A stretch of 64,000 nucleotides of DNA, taken from Diadema setosum (lineage: Eukaryota; Echinodermata; Echinoidea; Diadematoida; Diadematidae). The notes under the pieces are model-generated. The model was not told the origin of the DNA, searched no databases, and was given only the letters and a program-made list of their open reading frames with translations. The translations under genes were made by a program, and so were the position numbers. Location: assembly GCA_033980235.1 (NCBI GenBank), contig CM067068.1:1275001-1339000 (forward strand), read 5' to 3'. This document shows positions 1 through 13,191 of the stretch, in pieces (within the stretch, counting starts at the first letter, position 1; each line of letters opens with the position of its first letter).

Positions 1-114
1 CATTGATTATACGGACTCAAATTTTACAGTGGTTGTTTCTATCCCTAACTCACATTTAAGAACTATTTAAAAGCACTAATGCTGGGCTTTTGTTCATCTG
101 CAAATGGTAAATTT
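1..114. mobile_element. Partial copy of TTAA-type element C (right end), cut by window edge
   Basis: Nearly the same sequence as 52085-52195: shared phrases include TTTTACAGTGGTT, CTAACTCACATTT, AAGCACTAATG and CTGCAAATGGTAAATT. The full copy is at 51837-52204. This copy diverges just before its end and lacks the terminal TTAA. Confidence 0.7.
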
Positions 115-1060
115 AGGGGAAAATAAAGTTTCACTTCTTCACATCTAGAATAGAATGATATCATGACACCAAAATACACACTCATGGAAGCTCTCAAATC
201 ATCATGTTACAGAGCACACGTTGATTCAGATCTTGGATTCAATTTTGAGTCCAGCTTTTTCATGCCATTGGTAACTCTGCTTGACTATTTTCGACGAACC
301 AATACTCATTTTAAAGAGTATGATTTGTATTCCACATTATTTCATAAGTCTCGAATTCATTGTTAAATGAGGCATAATATCAATTCGTGCCAATACAAAA
401 GGCTTTCAAAGAATGACTCATACAGAGAAATATGACCGACGAGGAAAAACCACCCTGCTTGAACGTCAGCAGGATTATAAATAAATACAAGGCCTGATTT
501 AAGGTTGTCATGTGCCATCGCAGTCGTTGCTGTAAATCTTTTTTTCACTTCTACATTGCCATGACAACAAAACTTTTGCAAGGAATGATGATGATGATGG
601 TGGTGGTGGTGGAGATAATAATTATAATGATAAGAATATCAATAATAATCATAAAAACAATAACTACACATTGTTACATTGGTCAAAACCAATATGACTC
701 AAAACGAGCACAGTTTCGAAGTCATATTAGATACGCTTTAGTCTGTACCTAATCCATTCAACATACTCCTCCATACATCCTGTGCGCAATTTATTTTGAC
801 GCAGTGAAAACCTAACAACAGCATGTTGTCATCCCATCATAGTTACAAACTTCATATGCAAATTCATGGAAACGAACAAACTGTTTTTAATCGTGTTTAG
901 ACGGAGACAAATTGTCATGCTCTCTTCCGATAATTTGCACAAGCTTTTGACTATCACGGCAGGAGTATCCCTGTCTGGCTATGTATATCATCATCGACTC
1001 GCATGTCAAATTTATCATATTGTTTCTTGTACATTCTGTTGAAAAAAAGTGAAAATAAAG
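115..1060. other. Non-coding, mostly unrecognised
   Basis: Contains a short (ATG)n(GTG)n run at about 585-613 and no supported ORF. The last 100 bases look like the 3' end of a non-LTR retrotransposon leading to the tail at 1063. Confidence 0.5.
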
Positions 1061-1095
1061 TTTGAATTGAATTGAATTGAATTGAATTAAATTGT
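950..1095 (+). mobile_element. Possible 3' end of a non-LTR retrotransposon with (TTGAA)n tail
   Basis: AATAAAG followed by TTGAATTGAATTGAATTGAA at about 1063-1089. Short pentanucleotide tails after an AATAAA are typical of L2/CR1-like elements. No RT coding sequence is visible upstream, so the 5' limit is a guess. Confidence 0.4.
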
Positions 1096-1100
1096 GTAGG

Positions 1101-1133
1101 ACAACAACAAACAACAACAACAACAAGAACATC

Positions 1134-1198
<65 letters not shown>

Positions 1199-1199
1199 C
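1101..1199. repeat. (CAA)n microsatellite
   Basis: About 100 bp of CAA/AAC repeats with few interruptions. It explains the poly-Leu and poly-Val frames seen on the opposite strand. Confidence 0.97.
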
Positions 1200-1698
1200 C
1201 CTGCAGTTCAATTTAATTCATTTATTTTCATTCTTCCTTTTTCAACAAAACATATCACAGAATAAATCAGGAATTATATCATAAACATAAACATCCAACT
1301 TCTAACAACGCATCACTACATGTAAATGCTAGGTTGAAAGCAATGTTCCGTTTTTTGAGTTGCTGCATGATCCTACTTGCTATCAATGTTTATGACATTT
1401 TGTAAATACGAAGCTATGATAAGAAAATGCACTGAAAATGACCGTCAAATCCTTCAAAACGTTACGAACAATTAATTTTGGTAGATGATTGGATATATCA
1501 TACTTCATACTTTTTCCATAATGCGCATTAGTATTAATAAGCCAGTTCCAGAAGCTGTGCCAAGATATTTTGAAAGTAACAATTTCTAATTTCTTGTTTG
1601 TTTGAGTTTTATCATGATTATACCTCAGTGAACAAAATTCGAGGACTTTTTTCCTCCTACTTTTTTTCAAATAAACCACTGCAAGTTTAAACAGTGTC

Positions 1699-2060
1699 TT
1701 AAAGGGGATGGCTAGTAACTGATCAGTGGGAATGCTGGGGAATGATTGTTTCAATTCTTGTGGGATTCATTTAAGAGTACATTATATACCTATTGCTGTG
1801 TGAAAATCATTTGCTTCAGAACGGTGTCATATTCAAGTAATGTGCAGTTTAATGTTAACGATCGCCCCGTCACTGTACAGGCATGCTAGCCTGGAAACAT
1901 TAAACTGCACATTACTTTAATATGAGCCCATTCTGAAGCAAATAATTTTCACACAACAATAGATGTATAATGTACTCTTAAATGAATCCCACAATAATTG
2001 GAACAATCATCCCCCAGCATTCCCACTGAGTCCCACTGATCTGAGTTACAAGCCATCCCC
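1699..2060. mobile_element. Foldback MITE, family A, copy 1
   Basis: Starts TTAAAGGGGATGGCTAGT and ends AGCCATCCCC. The two halves are inverted copies of each other (arms about 160 bp) around a loop of about 45 bp at roughly 1854-1897. The copy at 13192-13556 has the same arms. The right flank no longer has TTAA, so the end is altered here. Confidence 0.9.
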
Positions 2061-2063
2061 TGA

Positions 2064-5000
2064 GCAGGGAATGGCTGTAAGACACAAACTTCTATCACTG
2101 GCATGACAACTCTTTATTTGACCTTTAAAATACGATCAGTCTCAAAAACACAGAGTTTAAAGCCGACGAAGCCCGTCTCTACGCAGTTTATGGCGTTGAA
2201 CAACAACAACAACAACAACAAAAATGGGAAAAAATATTCCCAAAGTACATTACCTCTCTGGCAGTTACAGCAGAAAATGAAGAAGGAAATATCTCATTCG
2301 TATTTTGTACAGGCAGACACAACACAAACAAATCGCTTGAATTGCTTATAATTCATATTGTTAAAAATCACGGGGCGGACGTAGCCTGCTGGAATGACAG
2401 CTATTGTAGTGCGACACAGAAATAATATTTTTACATCGAACATTTTGTCCGTGCTATTTATTTTTTCAATAGAGGAACTTGTCACCGGGCTTGAGCCGTG
2501 TTGTGCATCTACGTCAAGCAGTTTGTAAGCTCCTTTGCAGGTTTCACGTTCTGCAGCAGAATAGATAGAATAACAAACTGAGCTCATAAATTGACTTGCT
2601 GGGCCTTAGACGAGCGTCAAACAATAAAAATTCCTGCCGAGGTAAAAAGGAATGAAAAGCAGTGACAAGCTGGACTTGTATGTTGGGTAGTAGTTGTCGG
2701 TAAACAGCAGAAAGAAGTGATTGATATTCGTCGGTCTTCTGTCAGTTTCACTGAGTGCCATCATCTTCATAGTCGACTTCTTCATGGTATGGCAACAAAA
2801 CGAAAGAATAGACACGGTTATACCAAACGTTACAGCATCAGATTTCCTTTCCTCGCTTGTTCCTTGGCATTTACCTGGCAATTTATTAAATTTCATATTG
2901 ATTCTTACAAAAATTCAGCGCATGAATCAAAATCTTACTTGGTCAAAGTCATAATCTTTACAGTATGTTAGGACGACCCTCATTCACCCAGGGTTTTTTT
3001 TTTTTTTTTTTTTAACAATCAAGACATGGCAATAGACGAGAATCAGAATGATCAACAACTTTCTCACATCATTACCAATGATTACAATTGTCTTCTTTCA
3101 TCTTTTTACTAGTAACCTGCACAGCAGACTACATTATATATTTGTACATATATGCATATAAATATACATTTCTAGTTCTCACGAAGAAGTTTGTTTGTGC
3201 TGTTTGTGTGTGTAACTGGCCGTCAAAATATCCCTGAATCATTTCAGTGCCATGGCAACCTCGCACCTGTTGGGATTCTCAAATTGGCAACTTGATAAAC
3301 ACCTCATGACATGTAGACAGTGCTGAAGACAAGAATCAGTTTCTTTTGTCTCTGAATTACATCACTCATTACTCTACGAAACACTCAAACACACTTTACT
3401 TATTTCCTTTTCGTTAAGCATCGCCGGAAACCCTTTTCAATGTGAGACAAGAATAAGTCTTTGTTCTACTTCGTGCTATACGCGAAATTCTGTTCCTTGT
3501 CCACTTTCCGTTTTTGCTCTATTCATAGACAAATCATCTCATTTAAAAGAAGTAGCCAAGTATAAAACTCTGCTTTCTCCACCACTTAAAATGGATGCTG
3601 CAGATGACATATGCATGACCAGTTCACGGTGTACACTGAGGAAGCCGCGTCTCGCGAAAAAAGAAGAAGGAAAAATGTGTTCATAATCCGAATTTCTGGT
3701 AACACATCTGCGTCTCCGTTTCTGATATCCGGACTTCACCCCCGAAGACGGGGTAGAGGCCGGGGAAGGTCGTAGCACTCCTCGAGGGCCACGTGTGACA
3801 TTCTCCTGCTTCAACCGATGCACCTTTCTCTTGATTATCAGGATTAATGCGTGTGAATTTGAAACATTTTATGAAGTTTGATATTTATATATTTCTTTTG
3901 TTTTGTCTCAGCTTGTATTCAATTTGCCGTTTTGCATATATTCCACTGGAAACGTGAAAACTTGTATAAGTCATCTATCAGGGATTACCTTTAAACATTC
4001 CAGAATTTCTGCAGAATTTAGTTTGCTGATGAAAATTATGCCTGAACACGACCAAAAGTGTCAGAATGCCATGACATCTAAACGTTACTTTAAATCATGA
4101 ATGGGTTAAGCTTGGAGAGCTGATGTCAAAACACTTCAGATCAGATGACAAACGTAATCTTTCTCTAATAACATGACACACTAACCCATAACGCCTGTTT
4201 GTTAGATATTCTCATTGTTTACCGTTAATGTTGGCTATCTTCAGCCACTAAAATGATCTGGGACAATGTGGAAGCATATTTTCGCGTGTTTGCCCTTTGA
4301 GAATTTCAACATCATCTAACCGTATAACCGCGTTAACATTTATAGAAGTGTTTATTGGAATTAAGTGGGGATTTTTGGCGAGCGATGTTGAGCAGATGTT
4401 TTGGGCCTCGCGGCTGCAATTATTTTCAATAAAAGAAGAAATGGTTAAAGAATCAGAGGGATTTAATCTAAAAGTTGTGTTTCGGATGCTCCTTAGAGCA
4501 CGTCGTCATGGTCGATGTGATAGAATCAAGCCAACATCCTTGCTACTGAAAAGTGGAGATGAAATGACAGGTTAGTCACCTTCCAGACGACTGCTGAATT
4601 CTTCGATCTACAATCGAAACTAATCCACATGGCTTGGTCCAGGTCTCAAACACACTGTTAAAGTATGGACTGTTCCGAGTCTCATCACCTTGTCTTTTCG
4701 AAGATATTAAGATTAAATAGTTCAGAAATGCAAGAAAATAATAGTGATTGATGAGGGTGAGTTTCTTTACAAAGCATAATTTTGTAAATTTGGAGGACTG
4801 TTTCATTATTATCATTTCTTTATAAGGCAAGGACATGTAATCTTGTTGAGAGCTGAAATCTCAGTCTTACTTTTAGGACCTCAAAGAGCGGAGTTTGAAA
4901 GAAACATCCCTTTGCAAATTCAAGTGTGAATATAATCTTAAAAGCAATTCCTTTATCGAAGACTGTGTGCAGGTAAGATACTTTTAAGAGGTGCGCAATC

Positions 5001-5440
5001 TTTTCCGTATACTTGACGATGCAAGCTGGTATAGACTTTTCGACATTTTCTATATACATCTGTATGCTTGTTACAAGTACACCATGACGACTACCGCTAA
5101 AGATATTGCTACTTCTTCTACTCATATTTTACTGCTACTATACTACAGCTATTACTGCAACTATAAGTTTTTTTCTTCTGCTTCTATTGCTACGATTACT
5201 CCATGCGACTTCTACAACGATTACTTCATGCTTCTGCTACAGCTATTACTAGACTAGTACTTTGTTACCATTGATTTTTATACTGCCGGTTTGTCAGCAA
5301 CTATAACTACCATTCCCACACATATTGATTTTTATCTTTCTACATCAACTGCTAACATTGACTTAAGGTCAGGGCACCACCATTACGTATAATGATTAAT
5401 ACATCTACCATGTCTACGATATGTATGTTAAGGTTTATGG
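2064..5440. other. Non-coding upstream sequence
   Basis: Short (CAA)n at 2200-2220 and a T-run at 2994-3013. Nothing else supported; the ORFs here are short and show no protein-like motif. Confidence 0.6.
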
Positions 5441-5446
5441 GATAGT

Positions 5447-5477
5447 AAACCATGGAGCTAATGTAGCTCCATGGTTT
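5447..5477. repeat. Short perfect hairpin (CCATGGAGCTA type)
   Basis: Arms of 14 bp, AAACCATGGAGCTA and TAGCTCCATGGTTT, around the loop ATG. Member of the dispersed hairpin family described in the findings. Confidence 0.9.
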
Positions 5478-6473
5478 CTAGGCTCTGGACTCCCTCCTCT
5501 GACGTTGTACATTGTATTTACCTGTGTGCTCTGAAAAGGTCACGCGTCTGTTGTCAGAGAAGCGTGGGGGCGCCCTCCCGGCTCGTCCTCACATGTATCC
5601 CGAGATTTCCTTGTTTCTTCCGCTCGGTCGTCCCGCGTTGAAAGAAGAATCTTCTTCGGGGGTTGTCTTGTAAATATTTCTTCTTCTTCTCCTTCGACAT
5701 TAGACGACACTCATGACACCATGGCCTCTCGTTATATAAGAAGACAGTTTGCATCAAATACATGATTACACTCGATCGGCGATATAATTATGACGTACAC
5801 CTTTGTCAAACAAACAAACAAACAAACAAGCACAAACACAGACCTATATGTGGTATGAAAACCAAAGCAACAAATAGGTCATATACACACAGAACTTGGA
5901 AATCAAAGCGAAAGAAAGGACATATTGCCTTACATAATGTTCTGTGAAATGTGGATAGTAGACTATACTTGATAATTAAGATTTGGTTTAAAGTTTCATT
6001 TCTGAATTTTTCATTTTCAATATTTCCCTTTCTCCGACTCTTCCTTCCTGTCAGATAGATGTCACTTTGGTTTATTGTCAATCCTATAGTAATTTCACCA
6101 AAATTCATATTTTTTAGTCTTTTGTACAATCTTTATGTCCACTTTATAGACCACATTTATCCGTATCACGAACTTACAACAGAAATGCTTAAAAGGCATA
6201 TAGTTTTGAGTGAGTCCAAAAAGTCAAAATATTCACCATTGACATTTTTTATTTCGATTACAATTTCAGAACCGGACCACTCCTTGCGTTTACTATGTAC
6301 TTTGCACAAAATTAATTCTTACATGATGAATAAAATTCAATGATAGAGCCTGAAGCAATCCTGATAGTTGACTGCATTATTTTCAGTGTCATGTCATTTC
6401 AACACTGTGAATATCATGATATGAATTAATGTCTATACTAATTCTTCGGTTCTTAGGAGCAGTTTAAAGATAA

Positions 6474-6600
<127 letters not shown>

Positions 6601-6936
6601 TGCATTTATATGGCGCTTTATACTGATGTTTCTAAGCGCACTGGTGCTATTCATACAAAAAGACTAGAAAACACAATAACATCAGGACAATGAAAAACCA
6701 AAATTACACTCACAAAAGAAGAAGAAGAAAAAAACCCAATACATGTAATACAGTGATACAGTAATCAATCGCTGACTGTGTGCGCCTCCAGAAAATGATT
6801 TAAAAAAATACAACTGATTAAACATATGAGGTTTGAGAAGGATTTTACATGATTCAATAGATGATAGATGATATTAACTGTAAAATTAGAAAGTGATCGC
6901 AACATGTCATTATACTAAAAAAAAATATATATGATA

Positions 6937-6978
6937 TACATACATACATACATACATACATACATACATACATACATA
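6937..6978. repeat. (CATA)n microsatellite
   Basis: About ten uninterrupted CATA units. Confidence 0.95.
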
Positions 6979-7532
6979 AATACACCTATTTCTATATGAT
7001 GGTGCTGAAACATTACTCGCGCTATATGTAAAGTGGTTGCGCTTTGCTATACAAGCGATATGTGATGCCCTGATATCTACTGAAGGTAGCCAACATCAGG
7101 TCAGTAATCTGATGGCATACACGTCCTAGATCTCTCAATACAAGCACTTTTGATTAGTCTATCTTCGCATTAATCATACAGAATGCTGGGAATAATTTAG
7201 GGAAGTGATCTTTAAAGCGTCCGGGGATTAACAAATTTATTCGTCAATTTCTCCACAAATTGACGCGTCTAAGTATCGTAGGGCAACCTTGGTCTCCTCT
7301 CTATCAAACGGTGTATCTGGTTGTCTTTTAATCAGTTTACTCATGGAGGAAAAACTGAGGAAAGTATGACCTACTTTGGGCAGCTGAAAATGAAAGCTGA
7401 CTGCACCTGATAACCGAATTGTGCGGCGGGATCGAGCCCGTCGGCGGAACTTGGGCACAATGCCGTGTGATACTGTCACCGCTTGCGTTGAACATTTCCG
7501 ACACTTTGTGCTCATTGGAAATGAAAGCCCCT

Positions 7533-7533
<1 letters not shown>

Positions 7534-7586
<53 letters not shown>

Positions 7587-7620
7587 GTGAGTGTGTGTGT
7601 GTGAGTGCGAGTGTGTGTGT
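7534..7620. repeat. (GT)n microsatellite
   Basis: GT dinucleotides with GC and GA interruptions toward the 3' side. Confidence 0.95.
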
Positions 7621-7667
7621 TTGCCCGTATGTGCTTGACTAATAGCTTTGACTTCCAGTTTTAGTTG

Positions 7668-7713
7668 ATGATCTTATAGAAATAAAGAAATAAAGAAATC
7701 AATCAATCAATCA
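7668..7713 (+). mobile_element. Possible retroposon 3' tail, (AATC)n
   Basis: AGAAATAAAGAAATAAAGAA followed by ATCAATCAATCAATCAAT. AATAAA plus a short tetranucleotide tail suggests a decayed SINE/LINE end; the body is not recognisable. Confidence 0.3.
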
Positions 7714-8822
7714 ATATCAATTCAAATTGTGTAGAGATATCGGGCAAAATTATGACAGTTTCAATGCTAACTGATTTCTAATCTTATCTAATCATGACTT
7801 TTGATTGGGGCTGTCCACACTTAGCCCTTTTTAATGTATCAAATAAGACTAGTGTGGGACCACACCTAGACATTTCTGACCTCTTGAACTCACACCGATC
7901 TTCAGTGGTCGCGCCTTACCTTTCCTATCTTCTCCTTCAACAACACTCGACTACAATAATGTATCTGCTAAACGTCCTGTATTTGAGGCGCTACCCGTCC
8001 GGATATTTCATTGTTTGGTTTAAAAGAACAAAACAAAACAAAGCACAACAACAACAACAACACTTTAAATCATATATAGAATAGATGGTGTAAGCTGAAG
8101 GTGAAACATGGCTCTAATTCAAGCACAATGATATCCGGGACGTACTGTACTGGAGCGAAATGCAGCAATGGGCGTTCACCGCCTGGTGTTGATCTGCAGG
8201 TGTGCGTTGCTGGAATGTCGCTTACTTGAAGGTACTCCATATTACCAACAGAACTACGCACACAGGTGCGTTCGCACTCACACTAACTACTCTCGACCTT
8301 GAAAAAAAAAAAAAAACCGACTTCATGTACAATGAATATAATTTAAGTTTCAAGTTTACCATGTTTTCGCAAATCAGGGATAGAGTTGAAACCACATAAT
8401 TATTCAAATTTGCAATGGTCAGATGGTATAGTAATATCATCGTCTCACGTAATATCCTACATGTCCTACTGAACTGCAAATATTAATCTTCACCAGGTTT
8501 CTTTTTTTTTTGGGGGGGGGGGGAGGGTGGGGGATAAAGTAAATGAAATCAATGTATCCTTCGCATCAAATTGTTGTGGTCTTGCAATGCCTGTATAAGG
8601 ACGGCTTTATTGGAAAGAGGTTAAAATAATATTATTGCTAAATCATCGACCAAACCTAAAGTTGGAAAACAAATCAATGTGAGATTAGAATGGTGATGAC
8701 ATCATCACGCTTTTGTGTGTACTCTATTAAAGCATATGGAAGCTTAAACTTAAAGTCCTTTAACTTTTATAAGTTAAGTCCCATAAATCCAATTTTTTGA
8801 AACTCCCATAATTTTGTTCGTC

Positions 8823-8895
8823 TGACGTCACTCTGTTCATTAACATCAATTTGAACATGATGTGGTATTGTACTTTGGGCGACAGAGTATATAAG
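8823..8895 (+). promoter_or_regulatory. CRE plus TATA-like box, possible core promoter
   Basis: Perfect TGACGTCA at 8823-8830 and TATATAAG at 8888-8895, 65 bp apart, which is the spacing seen in many CREB-driven promoters. No convincing coding sequence follows within 500 bp, so it may be a chance pair or serve a non-coding transcript. Confidence 0.25.
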
Positions 8896-9520
8896 GAGAA
8901 GACAACTTTTCGTTTCAACTAAAGCCAATACTTAAAAAAAAAAATCATTCACCCTTTGTGTTCATATGTGCATTGATGTGTCTCTAATGGGCTATTATGC
9001 GGTTTTTGTATTCAATGTGTTGAATATAGGCTGAAATTACCACATTCGGTTTTTTAGTTGCTCATTAAACAATTTCTTTTCCTCGAATTAAAATAAAATG
9101 TTAAAAGTACACGGCTGAATAAAGCAAATAGTTTTGTTTGGAATGTTTGTAGCCGTACATGTGCGCGATGAATCGTTTTATGACACTACACCCGTCATGA
9201 GTCCGCGCCGAAAGAGCAATGAGTCATTTCTTTATATGTTGAGGTGTATGTACGTCACATCGTTTGTCAAAACGTACGGATGTCTCTTGGATCTTTTATT
9301 TTCTGATAGACTAAAATGAAGGAGTTCGTTCCCAATTTCGTCCAAGTCTCTTTTCTTTTTCTTTTTTTACTTTTACCTTGCGGAAAAGAAAATAGTAAAC
9401 ATTGCTATATATAACATGCAATACTCTAATCTGTCAATATGCATTCAGGTGATGGAAGGATTTAAAATGTTGGAAGGCAGAGGAACAGTTAGTATGGATA
9501 GCACACAAATTTGTAGGCAC

Positions 9521-9554
9521 AGGTCAGAGATGAAAGGTCAGAGGTCAGAGGTTA
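9521..9554 (+). promoter_or_regulatory. Direct repeats of nuclear-receptor half-site AGGTCA
   Basis: AGGTCA at 9521, 9535 and 9542 and AGGTTA at 9549. The last three are spaced by exactly one base (DR1), the arrangement bound by HNF4, RXR and COUP-TF type receptors. Lies 8.1 kb upstream of the candidate promoter. Confidence 0.35.
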
Positions 9555-10699
9555 ACTTTCAATAAAATCTGACTTCGTGTTTGTTGTTTTTGTTTACGGA
9601 ATCAGCAAGGTGAAGATAATAGGAAGAGAGAGAGAGAGAAGGAAGGAGGGAGAGAGTAGTAGCAGAAGAAGGGAGAAGGGGGGGGGGGGGGAGCAAATTT
9701 CAGATGTGAGCTTTAGTTTTGCAGGTCAGTAATCATGCGCAGGATGCAATACTTGGCCAGAGTATTTCCGGCGCGGAAACCGAGTCAGACGCGCTGAAGC
9801 GCAGTGGAAACTAGCAGACGACAAATTGAATCAGATCAACCAGCGGCGGGAAACGAAATACGAATAATCGAGTCTTAAGGTTTCTGGAGCCCACAGCGGT
9901 GCTAATTCGAAACAGAGATGAGAGTGTTTCTCGATTCCTGTGTCTCAGTGAAGCAATGAACTCGATACATGAGTAAATCACGCCTGATTTGATTTCCTTC
10001 TTTTCCTGACAGAATAGAATACGCGAATTGTGGAGCGCTCGACAAACGTAAAAAAAAAGAAGAAAATAAAAGAATATAGCCAGCTAGGTATACTGTACTC
10101 AGCGCTCTCCCAAAGATTCTTTACACATTATTTGTGTTGAATTGGCTTATTCAATTGATTACGGGACCCTATTCTAACAAATAAACTTAACAAGTATATA
10201 CTTATTGCCTCTGAATAAATATTTAATGGTCAGTCTGAAAATATCTAACAAAGTCTGGAGGACAAGAAAGAAATTCAGTTAAAGAAACTACACACACACA
10301 AGCAAGCAAGCGCACACACACACATACACACACCAAAAGACAGAGAATATTAAATACAATAATGTCAGGTAATCAAGCCATCTCAGATTCTCTGATAAAA
10401 AGAGTAGAAAAATGGTAAAGAAAGAATGGTAAAATGGAGTAAATAACAAACGCTAACATGAAATAGCTCATTAAAAATACCAGGGAAAATCCTAATTTGC
10501 TTTAAAAAAAAAGTTTATAATGTATACTCCTTTTTTTTAATTGCATCAGAGCAATTTAATTTTTATCTTCAGATAACTCATTCTACAATCACCCTTATGC
10601 ATCTTGATCAGTGTTAGAAATATTAGGAAAAATGTTTCTCATTCAAAAATACATAATGACAAAGAAAGCACAGCAGAATTGTCAAATCGATGAAGACTG

Positions 10700-10732
10700 T
10701 TATTATTATTATTATCATTATTATTATTATTA

Positions 10733-10805
<73 letters not shown>

Positions 10806-10808
10806 CAT
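10700..10808. repeat. (TTA)n microsatellite
   Basis: More than 100 bp of TTA repeats with a few TCA interruptions. Confidence 0.97.
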
Positions 10809-11613
10809 TGTAAAGCTCCTTAATGACTGAAGACTGGTTGAGTGACTTGATGAAATTATCTTACTCCATCCTCAATTTTCACTGATCCTTGTCGCTGTGT
10901 TGGCATTACAAAAATAACCTTTAGAAGTAAAGTTTCCTTAGCTATATGAAGTTTTCTTTTGGCTTGCACTGATCTGCAATTTCTGTTTCATAACGTACCC
11001 TGAAATAACGAGTGCACAATAAACCACTGGGGCGAGCTCCATTCCTTGTAAATATTGCATTAATCAGGGATGATTTTTTCTTGTACACGTATTTCAAAAT
11101 ACCAATGGGTGTCTAATACGGTTTTATAACCCACCAGTGATGTTATCATTCGAAAGAATGGTTACTGTTTGTACTTTGCCCTTTAGTTGAGGAGAATCAA
11201 ATCACTGATTTACCTTTACTGGTGTCCGATCAAGTTATGCGACCTTCAAACACGTTTGCTGAGACAAATAAAAGAACAAAAGAGGAAGAAACCAAGTAAG
11301 GCAGATCCCTTCGAAACGAGATTGTCCTTAACGAGCTTCGAGAATATTTGAACTCCATTTTGACGTCATCCCGATGAAGTGTTGCACAAATAGATCGAGG
11401 TAATAATGGCTTGTTTGAGAGAGGGGGCGACAGAGAAATCAAGAATACTATTGCTGCTATTTCAGAATGTCTATAAGGAAAAGAAAGTAAATTTTACGGA
11501 TTTCTTACGTAATGCTAATGCTGATGAGGGTAAATGGAAGGCTAAAGAGTCATGAGAGTGGTGTCCTGGAATATTAACTCATTATATGAAACGAGATTCC
11601 GTTTTTACATTTG

Positions 11614-11860
11614 AAGGGGTCGGTGCAATATAGTGCTAACCCACACTTTTGTCAAAATTGAGTTACATGCATTTTCATAATCCTTATCCTTTACTCTAAC
11701 CTTTATGAAAATATCATATTTGAATTCAACCAATAAGATGGTAAAAAATGCATGCATTCATGTTTTATTAATGTACGATGTATGGATTTTCCAAACATTC
11801 AACAGCGACTATCTCAAAATGACCATTGTGTGGGTTAGCACTATATTGCACCGAACCCTT
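11614..11860. mobile_element. MITE with about 30-bp terminal inverted repeats and 6-bp target duplication
   Basis: Left end AAGGGGTCGGTGCAATATAG and right end CTATATTGCACCGAACCCTT are inverted copies; the match continues inward through TGCTAACCCACAC. The 247-bp element is flanked by the direct repeat CATTTG (11608-11613 and 11861-11866). The interior is AT-rich and non-coding. Superfamily not assignable from the ends alone. Confidence 0.85.
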
Positions 11861-12945
11861 CATTTGTGTATCGACAACTAGATGAAACCAATTTGATCAA
11901 AGCTCCAAAGACAGCTAAATATTGAGCTGCAGTTTAGATCTGAATCTCTCTCATGATTACAAAATCATTTCATTTCATTTTCACTCCATATTTCATTTCC
12001 AACAAAGTATAATAATAACATGACATTAGCGAATACATGTACATAGTTATACCAATCAAAGAGCCTCGTTTCTCATGATAAGGGAAAATAATAGTGTAAC
12101 GAAATGCAATCCTAATGTAACATTAGTAAGAAAGAAAATTTGTTGAAAGTTTTCGATGTCCTTTTGATATCATCATCATCAACAGCTGTAGATTCCAAGA
12201 AATATAGCAATATGATGTATCTTATAGACGTTGTTATCGCAACCACCTGACAAATATTGACTTAAGCTTCCGATACCAATTCCTATTATGTACATTGTAT
12301 GGCTACATCTACATGGGTCTGTCTCTCCAGTGTGCTGTATTATTTACTCGTAATTTACTGCATGTATGCCACGATTGTACATCCTTTTCTTTATGCACGT
12401 TGGCAGATAATGCCATTAAGTGAAAAGTCCATTCAAACATTATTATATATGTATGTCGCCATCTCGTAAAGAGCTTATACGCCAGAACGTGACATCTCAA
12501 TAATGTCTGTCAATATTTCTGCGAAATTATTGCCACCACATTCTCCATGATTTTAGGATGTTGACTGGCGGACAAACGCTGAGGTATGTAATATTTGATT
12601 GGGCGGCTCGGACTTTGCCCGATCCCCTGTCTTTTGTTTTGGCAACGGAAGTTGTCCCTCTAGAATCAGCGGGCATGTTGACTTAAACGCTTTTCGATTC
12701 CTTATCATTTCGATGGACAGCATGGACATAAAAAAAGAAAAATACGAATGATATGAAGGTCATATCATGAACAGTCCGAAGATCAAACTTCTGTGTGTGC
12801 TGGCCAACAAGTCATGTTTGCGTTCAATGAAATGACGACTTAGAGCTATAGGAAGATCCTCGCACCGCAGTGCACAACCACAACGCGAATTAATGGACAG
12901 ACATAGAGAAAGAAACAGCGAAAACATCAAAGACATAGAAAGAAC

Positions 12946-13008
12946 TAGAGAGAGAGAGGGAGAGAGGGAGAGAGAGATAGAGAGAGAGAAAGAAGGAGAG
13001 GGAGAGAT
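12946..13008. repeat. (GA)n-rich tract
   Basis: Imperfect GAGAGG/GAGAGA purine run. Confidence 0.9.
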
Positions 13009-13191
13009 GGGCGGGGTCCAACATTTGTGCGTTATGACGTCACACTAACCTCGACATTTCTTTGTAATGCCTCTCAGTGTTCTGTGGTGTCCTGATAAAT
13101 GTTTGTAGATTTCACTTCAGTGCCGGTTACTTCGGGTCTCTTTGTGGAATCTCACTAAAGGACAAGAAAGGTTGCTCAGGGTTCAAGTTTG

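Larger units (their letters stand above)
7730..10690. other. Non-coding upstream sequence
   Basis: Apart from the listed CRE/TATA pair, half-site run and poly(G) tracts (8512-8523, 9678-9691), I see nothing identifiable. 9740-9960 is somewhat richer in GC and CpG than its surroundings but has no supported ORF. Confidence 0.55.
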
